Shown here: one piece after another, positions 59,839 to 64,000 of the stretch
Position numbering within the stretch: position 1 is the stretch's first letter
How the letters are laid out: each line of letters opens with the position of its first letter
DNA from: an uncultured Alphaproteobacteria bacterium
Lineage (GTDB): Bacteria; Pseudomonadota; Alphaproteobacteria; Rhodobacterales; Rhodobacteraceae
DNA: 64,000 nucleotides
Reading direction: 5' to 3'
Assembly (NCBI GenBank): GCA_902574225.1
Contig: CACGMO010000001.1
Coordinates: 1 to 64,000 of the forward strand
Translations under genes and position numbers: made by a program
The notes under the pieces: model-generated
What the model saw: the letters and a program-made list of their open reading frames with translations, nothing else
Told to the model about the DNA's origin: nothing
The model's database searches: none

Positions 59839-62800
59839 ATGAAAAAAAACTTTACAGAATATTATAACAAGGAATTTAGAGCTTTTGCTTTGTCAAAGAT
59901 ATTTGAAAGCTCTCATAAAACGACTCATGTACATGTACTTAGTCGTGAAGGAGACCTGAAACAGTTTTCGGATATGCTTAAATTTTTTAATGATAAAGTT
60001 GAAGTAATTGTTTATCCAGCATGGGACTGCTTGCCTTATAGTAATATTTCTCCTAGGAAAGAGATAATATCTAAAAGGTATAGTGCTCTAAGAGCATTAG
60101 AAGGAGTTGGTAAATCTCATAAAATTTTTTTGTTATCAGTTGACAGTGTTATTCAGAAAATTGTTCCTATTAAAGAAATCCTTAAAAAGAGTTTTTCTCT
60201 TAAGATTAACCAAAAAGTAATTTTGTCCAATCTAATTGAATGGCTTGAAAAAACGGGTTATTCGAGGCAAATAAATGTATATTCAATAGGCGAATATGCT
60301 CTAAGAGGTGGTATATTAGATATTTTCGTTCCTGAAATAAAATATCCTATCAGACTAGATTTTTTCGGTACCAAATTAGAAAAAATAAGAACCTTTGATC
60401 CATCAAGTCAAAGGTCAAATGGGTCTATAAAAGAAGTGAACATATTTCCTATATCTGAAATAATATTAGATGAAGAAGTTATAAATATATTTAGGCAGAA
60501 TTATCGAAGAACTATTGGGACGGTTAAGACTGACGATAGAGTTTATAACTCAATCTCAGAAAAAATATTGATTGAAGGAATAGAGCACTGGTTACCTTTA
60601 TTTAATACAAAACTTGTGCCTATATTTTCATTTATAAAACAAGCTTCTCTTTCATATGATAGTGATCTGCAAGTAATGATTGAGAATAAATGGGAGCAGA
60701 TTGTAGAGAGTAGAAGCTTTGATTTAAAGACTGTCTCTAAAAATCCAAATAAACTTTCTTTATTGGAGGCCTCCTCGCATTATTTGTCACCGTTAGAATT
60801 TACTAAAGCTATAAGTATTTATGATATTAAGAAAATTGATCAGCTTTTTACGAATAAAATAAAAACAACATATTCTACTGCAAAAGATTTTGCAGTAGAA
60901 CGAAATAAGGAAGACATTTCTCTATTTAACGAAGTAGCCAAGTACTTGAGGCAGAGAGTAAAAAAGCACCCAATCATCTTGTCTGGTCACTCTGAGGGAT
61001 CAATAAAAAGGCTTATTAATGTCTTGAAAGAAAATGACTTAAATGTTGTGAGAAAAATAGAAAACATTAACCAGATACATGATGCTCCTAGGCAACTCTA
61101 TTATGCAGTATCACGCTTAGATGTAGGGTTTTCAACTCCCTCATTTGAGATTATAACCGAAAAATCAATTTTTGGAGGCAACCTGAGAAGTAACAAGGCA
61201 GCAAAGCTCCGTAATCTAAGTGCTGTTTTTGAGGATCTAAATTCATTAAGTATAGAAGATCTAGTTGTTCACATAGACTATGGAATTGGAATGTTTATGG
61301 GGCTTAAGAGTTTTGAAATAAACGGAGTAAACAATGATTTTCTTCAAATTGATTATGCAGGCTCTGATAAAATATTTCTGCCTGTAGAAAATATAGAACT
61401 TATATCGCCATTAGGTTTTTCTGATGCGAAGCTAGATAGACTCGGTTCTGCGAATTGGCAGATGAGAAAAGCAACAGTCAAAAATAAAATCAAGTTGATA
61501 GCTGAGAAGCTGATTAAGGTTGCTGCGGAAAGAAAACTTATAAGTACAAAAAAGATTAATCTGCAACAAGATCTTTTCCAAGACTTTTGTGATCGGTTTC
61601 CTTATGAAGAAACTCCTGATCAGATGCAAGCAATAAATGACGTTATCAAAGATTTGTCTACTGGAAACCCTATGGACAGGCTGATTTGTGGCGATGTGGG
61701 TTTTGGAAAAACGGAGGTTGCAATAAGAGCAGCTTTTATAATGGTAACGGAGAATAGACAAGTTGTCTTAGCAGCGCCTACAACGCTTCTAGCAAAACAG
61801 CATGCCGAAATCTTTAAAAAACGTTTTGATGGTTACCCCATTAAAATAAAAATGCTTTCTCGATTAACTAAGCCAACAGAGATAGATCAAATTAAAGACG
61901 ATCTCTCCATTGGCGATGTCAATATACTGATCGGAACACATAGTGTTATTAATAAAAGTCTAAAGTTTAATGATCTCAGTTTGATAATTGTAGATGAGGA
62001 GCAAAGCTTTGGTGTCGATCAAAAAGAGCAGCTGAAATCCATATTTCCCAACGTTCATGTGTTAACTTTATCGGCCACACCTATACCGAGGACCTTACAA
62101 ATGGCTTTTTCAGGAATTAGAGACCTTTCATTGATTAATACACCTCCAAAAAATAGAATGCCTATTGAAACAAATGTTATTGAGTTTGATCAAGGCACCA
62201 TAAGATCTGCTATAATTCGCGAGATCAATAGAGATGGGCAAGTATTTTTTGTCGTCCCAAGAATAAAAGACATTCGTGCAATAGAAGAATTTCTTAATAA
62301 TTTTTTGCCTGAAGTTAAATATATGGTCGCCACCGGTAAAACCAGCAATAAAGAATTAGAAAAAACTATTTCAGCTTTTTACTATGGAGAGTTAGATCTT
62401 CTTGTTTCGACAAATATTGTTGGGAGTGGTCTTGATGTACAAAGAGCGAACACAATTATCATATATAGAGCAGAGTTATTCGGTTTAAGTCAATTGTATC
62501 AAATAAGAGGAAGAGTTGGTCGTTCTAATAAAAGAGCCTTTGCATATTTGATTACTAAAGAAAACACGTTGCTAACAGAAACTGCCAGGAAACGGCTCGA
62601 TTTAATAAAAGATTTAAATTCACTAGTATCTGGTTTTACCCTATCTTCTCAAGATCTTGAAATGAGGGGGTCTGGAAATATTTTAGGGGAAGAACAAACT
62701 GGACAAGCTAATGAGATAGGGGTCTCGCTATATCAGGAAATGTTACAGAAAACTATTAATTCTTTAAAGTTGAATAAAAATGATCGCGATTATTACAATC

Positions 62801-63279
62801 TTGAAGAAAATTGGTCTCCTGTGATAAGAATTCCTGTTACTGCAAGGATTCCTGAAAACTATATAAAGGATTCAGCTTTAAGATTGAGTTTCTACCGCAG
62901 ACTCTCAAATTTTGAAAGCCAACTGCAATTGGAGTCTTTACTTGCAGAATTGATAGATCGATTTGGAAAAATTCCTAAGGATGTTATTAACTTAGCAAAC
63001 ATTCTAAAAATAAAAGAAAAGTGTAAGTTGCTTGAAATAGAGTCCTTAGAAGTTGGAACTAAAGGTATAACTTTTAAATTCAGAGAAGGAAAAGTTGAAA
63101 ATATCTCTGGTTTATTAGCTTTTATAGAATCAGACAAAGGCAACATAAAACCTTCTAATGACAAATTATTCATTAAAATGAATAAAGGAAACTTATTAAA
63201 ATTATCTTTTAATGTCTTGAAAAATATGGAGAAATTTCTGAAAAAAGAAGCGCCTTCGAAAGAAGGCGCTAGTTATTGA
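59839..63279 (+). CDS. mfd: Transcription-repair coupling factor Mfd
   Basis: 1146 residues, full length. UvrB-like N-terminal module (PAWDCLPYSNISPRKEIISKR), RNA polymerase interaction domain, translocase with Walker A GDVGFGKTEV, DEEQSFGV, SATPIPRTLQM and QLYQIRGRVGRS, then the TRG motif and C-terminal D7. Removes stalled polymerase and recruits UvrA. The last ten codons encode a hairpin that serves the opposite strand (see terminator). Confidence 0.97.
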   Translation: MKKNFTEYYNKEFRAFALSKIFESSHKTTHVHVLSREGDLKQFSDMLKFFNDKVEVIVYPAWDCLPYSNISPRKEIISKRYSALRALEGVGKSHKIFLLSVDSVIQKIVPIKEILKKSFSLKINQKVILSNLIEWLEKTGYSRQINVYSIGEYALRGGILDIFVPEIKYPIRLDFFGTKLEKIRTFDPSSQRSNGSIKEVNIFPISEIILDEEVINIFRQNYRRTIGTVKTDDRVYNSISEKILIEGIEHWLPLFNTKLVPIFSFIKQASLSYDSDLQVMIENKWEQIVESRSFDLKTVSKNPNKLSLLEASSHYLSPLEFTKAISIYDIKKIDQLFTNKIKTTYSTAKDFAVERNKEDISLFNEVAKYLRQRVKKHPIILSGHSEGSIKRLINVLKENDLNVVRKIENINQIHDAPRQLYYAVSRLDVGFSTPSFEIITEKSIFGGNLRSNKAAKLRNLSAVFEDLNSLSIEDLVVHIDYGIGMFMGLKSFEINGVNNDFLQIDYAGSDKIFLPVENIELISPLGFSDAKLDRLGSANWQMRKATVKNKIKLIAEKLIKVAAERKLISTKKINLQQDLFQDFCDRFPYEETPDQMQAINDVIKDLSTGNPMDRLICGDVGFGKTEVAIRAAFIMVTENRQVVLAAPTTLLAKQHAEIFKKRFDGYPIKIKMLSRLTKPTEIDQIKDDLSIGDVNILIGTHSVINKSLKFNDLSLIIVDEEQSFGVDQKEQLKSIFPNVHVLTLSATPIPRTLQMAFSGIRDLSLINTPPKNRMPIETNVIEFDQGTIRSAIIREINRDGQVFFVVPRIKDIRAIEEFLNNFLPEVKYMVATGKTSNKELEKTISAFYYGELDLLVSTNIVGSGLDVQRANTIIIYRAELFGLSQLYQIRGRVGRSNKRAFAYLITKENTLLTETARKRLDLIKDLNSLVSGFTLSSQDLEMRGSGNILGEEQTGQANEIGVSLYQEMLQKTINSLKLNKNDRDYYNLEENWSPVIRIPVTARIPENYIKDSALRLSFYRRLSNFESQLQLESLLAELIDRFGKIPKDVINLANILKIKEKCKLLEIESLEVGTKGITFKFREGKVENISGLLAFIESDKGNIKPSNDKLFIKMNKGNLLKLSFNVLKNMEKFLKKEAPSKEGASY
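63241..63270 (-). terminator. Intrinsic terminator of the DUF502 gene, inside mfd
   Basis: On the minus strand: nine-base stem AGCGCCTTC/GAAGGCGCT (63270-63262 and 63257-63249), four-base loop, then TCTTTTTT (63248-63241). This is a textbook rho-independent terminator for transcripts coming from the DUF502 gene, and it is entirely within the last codons of mfd. On the plus strand the same hairpin lacks a U-tract. Confidence 0.75.
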
Positions 63280-63358
63280 GGCAGGTTTCATACAGGCAAG
63301 AAACCTATCGAGCAGTTTTGTTAGTGTACTAAAAAGACAAAAAAAATCCAACTTTTTT

Positions 63359-63979
63359 TTACTTTTTCTCCGGCATAACTAGTCCTGCTGAAATTATAAG
63401 TTTAGCCGCGTCTTCAACTGTCATATCCAGCATAATTATGTCATCTTTGGGTACAAATAACATAAAGCCAGATGTTGGGTTTGGCGTAGTTGGTAAAAAA
63501 ACTGTAACAAGAGAGCCTCGATTAATTTTTTGCTTAATTTCACCATATGTTTCCGTTGAGATAAAAGCTACCGCCCATACGCCTTTTCTAGGGTATTCAA
63601 CAAGGCATGGCTGCTTAAAATTTGTACCATCAGGTTTGAAAACAGCTTGGATTATTTGTTTAATTGAGTTATATACCGTCCTCACAATGGGTGTTCTTAA
63701 AAGAATCTTTTCTCCTAAATTGATGGCTTGTCTTCCTATTAACCCTGATGCTAGTGATCCAATAAAAGTAGTTACAATTAAAAATAAAATTACACCCAGC
63801 CCAGGAATATAAATTTCAAACAAGTCTAAGGGATTATATTTTGGTGGAATAATAGGAATTATGACTTTGTCGATAAAGGCTATAACACTCCAAACCAGGT
63901 AAACTGTAAGAACGATAGGTATTAGAACAACTAATCCAGTTAGAAAATCCCGTCGTAATTTTTGAAAAAGTTTTCCCAT
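63359..63979 (-). CDS. DUF502 family membrane protein
   Basis: 206 residues. Two hydrophobic segments (about 11-35 and 60-82); LRRDFLTGLVVLIPIVLTVYLVW, LLRTPIVRTVYNSIKQIIQAVF, LVEYPRKGVWAVAFIS, VFLPTTPNPTSGFMLFVPKDDI are diagnostic of DUF502. Inner-membrane protein of unknown role, commonly next to mfd/recG. Terminates via the hairpin inside mfd. Confidence 0.9.
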   Translation of the reverse strand: MGKLFQKLRRDFLTGLVVLIPIVLTVYLVWSVIAFIDKVIIPIIPPKYNPLDLFEIYIPGLGVILFLIVTTFIGSLASGLIGRQAINLGEKILLRTPIVRTVYNSIKQIIQAVFKPDGTNFKQPCLVEYPRKGVWAVAFISTETYGEIKQKINRGSLVTVFLPTTPNPTSGFMLFVPKDDIIMLDMTVEDAAKLIISAGLVMPEKK

Positions 63980-64000
63980 ATTTAAGCCCTCCGTTTATTT

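Noticed and set aside
63283-63306. Terminator of mfd (AGGTTTC/GAAACCT hairpin)
   Set aside because: Stem of seven with a ten-base loop and no U-tract directly after it; too weak to call.

Overview
The window is about one-third G+C and very densely packed, with almost no long gaps. Gene content points to an alphaproteobacterium, most likely a low-GC, streamlined marine lineage close to Rhodobacterales. Evidence: a DUF1476 protein (the zeta inhibitor of the alphaproteobacterial F1Fo-ATPase), an iscR-nifS-sufBCD-YIP1-YIP1-sufS operon whose IscR has a single cysteine, an IalB-like periplasmic protein, an MttB-family methyltransferase, TPR-sulfotransferases, and tandem GTTC-N7-GTTC sites, which are the alphaproteobacterial LexA box. 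Genus cannot be fixed from sequence reading alone.

Layout. 0-7 kb: an edge-truncated exported protein, a MORN-repeat protein/ogt/MFS operon, a cytochrome P450 divergent from an M20 amidohydrolase, and a cytochrome b561/DUF952/DUF924 operon. 7-11.3 kb: an old tandem duplication of a TPR-sulfotransferase gene together with its roughly 350-bp downstream tail, which carries remnants of a recombinase-like helix-turn-helix. 11.3-25 kb: guaA, an MttB-family gene, sufT-sufA-tpiA, tgt, lon, tRNA-Val and tRNA-Asp, a panB-like gene with altered metal ligands, a ProX-type deacylase, the ATPase inhibitor, pncA, an IalB-like protein, a zinc-less sirtuin and msrQP. 25-31 kb: two unknown genes, ccmF-ccmH, a small unknown, yaaA and mnmA. 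31-46.6 kb: genome maintenance and housekeeping (ligA-recG, an SOS-box-controlled micro-ORF, a NifU-like scaffold, hisI, trmFO-gyrA, ssb, uvrA, coaD, two cyclophilins, tyrS). 46.6-54.8 kb: an alpha/beta hydrolase divergent from the iscR-suf operon. 54.8-64 kb: a penicillin-acylase homologue, a 3-hydroxyisobutyrate-dehydrogenase-like gene, hemB and a SYLF protein, mfd, and a DUF502 membrane protein.

The best candidate for something undescribed is a 38-codon micro-ORF at 35270-35386, between recG and the NifU-like gene. It encodes a single-helix hydrophobic peptide with an ideal ribosome binding site. Its promoter is overlaid by three GTTC half-sites at exact 11-bp spacing, that is two overlapping LexA boxes. 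The design resembles SOS-induced membrane peptides such as Caulobacter SidA (a division inhibitor) or E. coli TisB, and suggests an SOS checkpoint or toxin peptide. Other notable points are the panB paralogue lacking two of three Mg ligands, the cysteine-free sirtuin, two YIP1-type membrane proteins inside the suf operon, a perfect IscR-type palindrome before iscR, and a terminator for the DUF502 gene written into the 3' end of mfd.

Many convergent gene pairs overlap at their stop codons and several genes start with TTG, both consistent with a compact genome.
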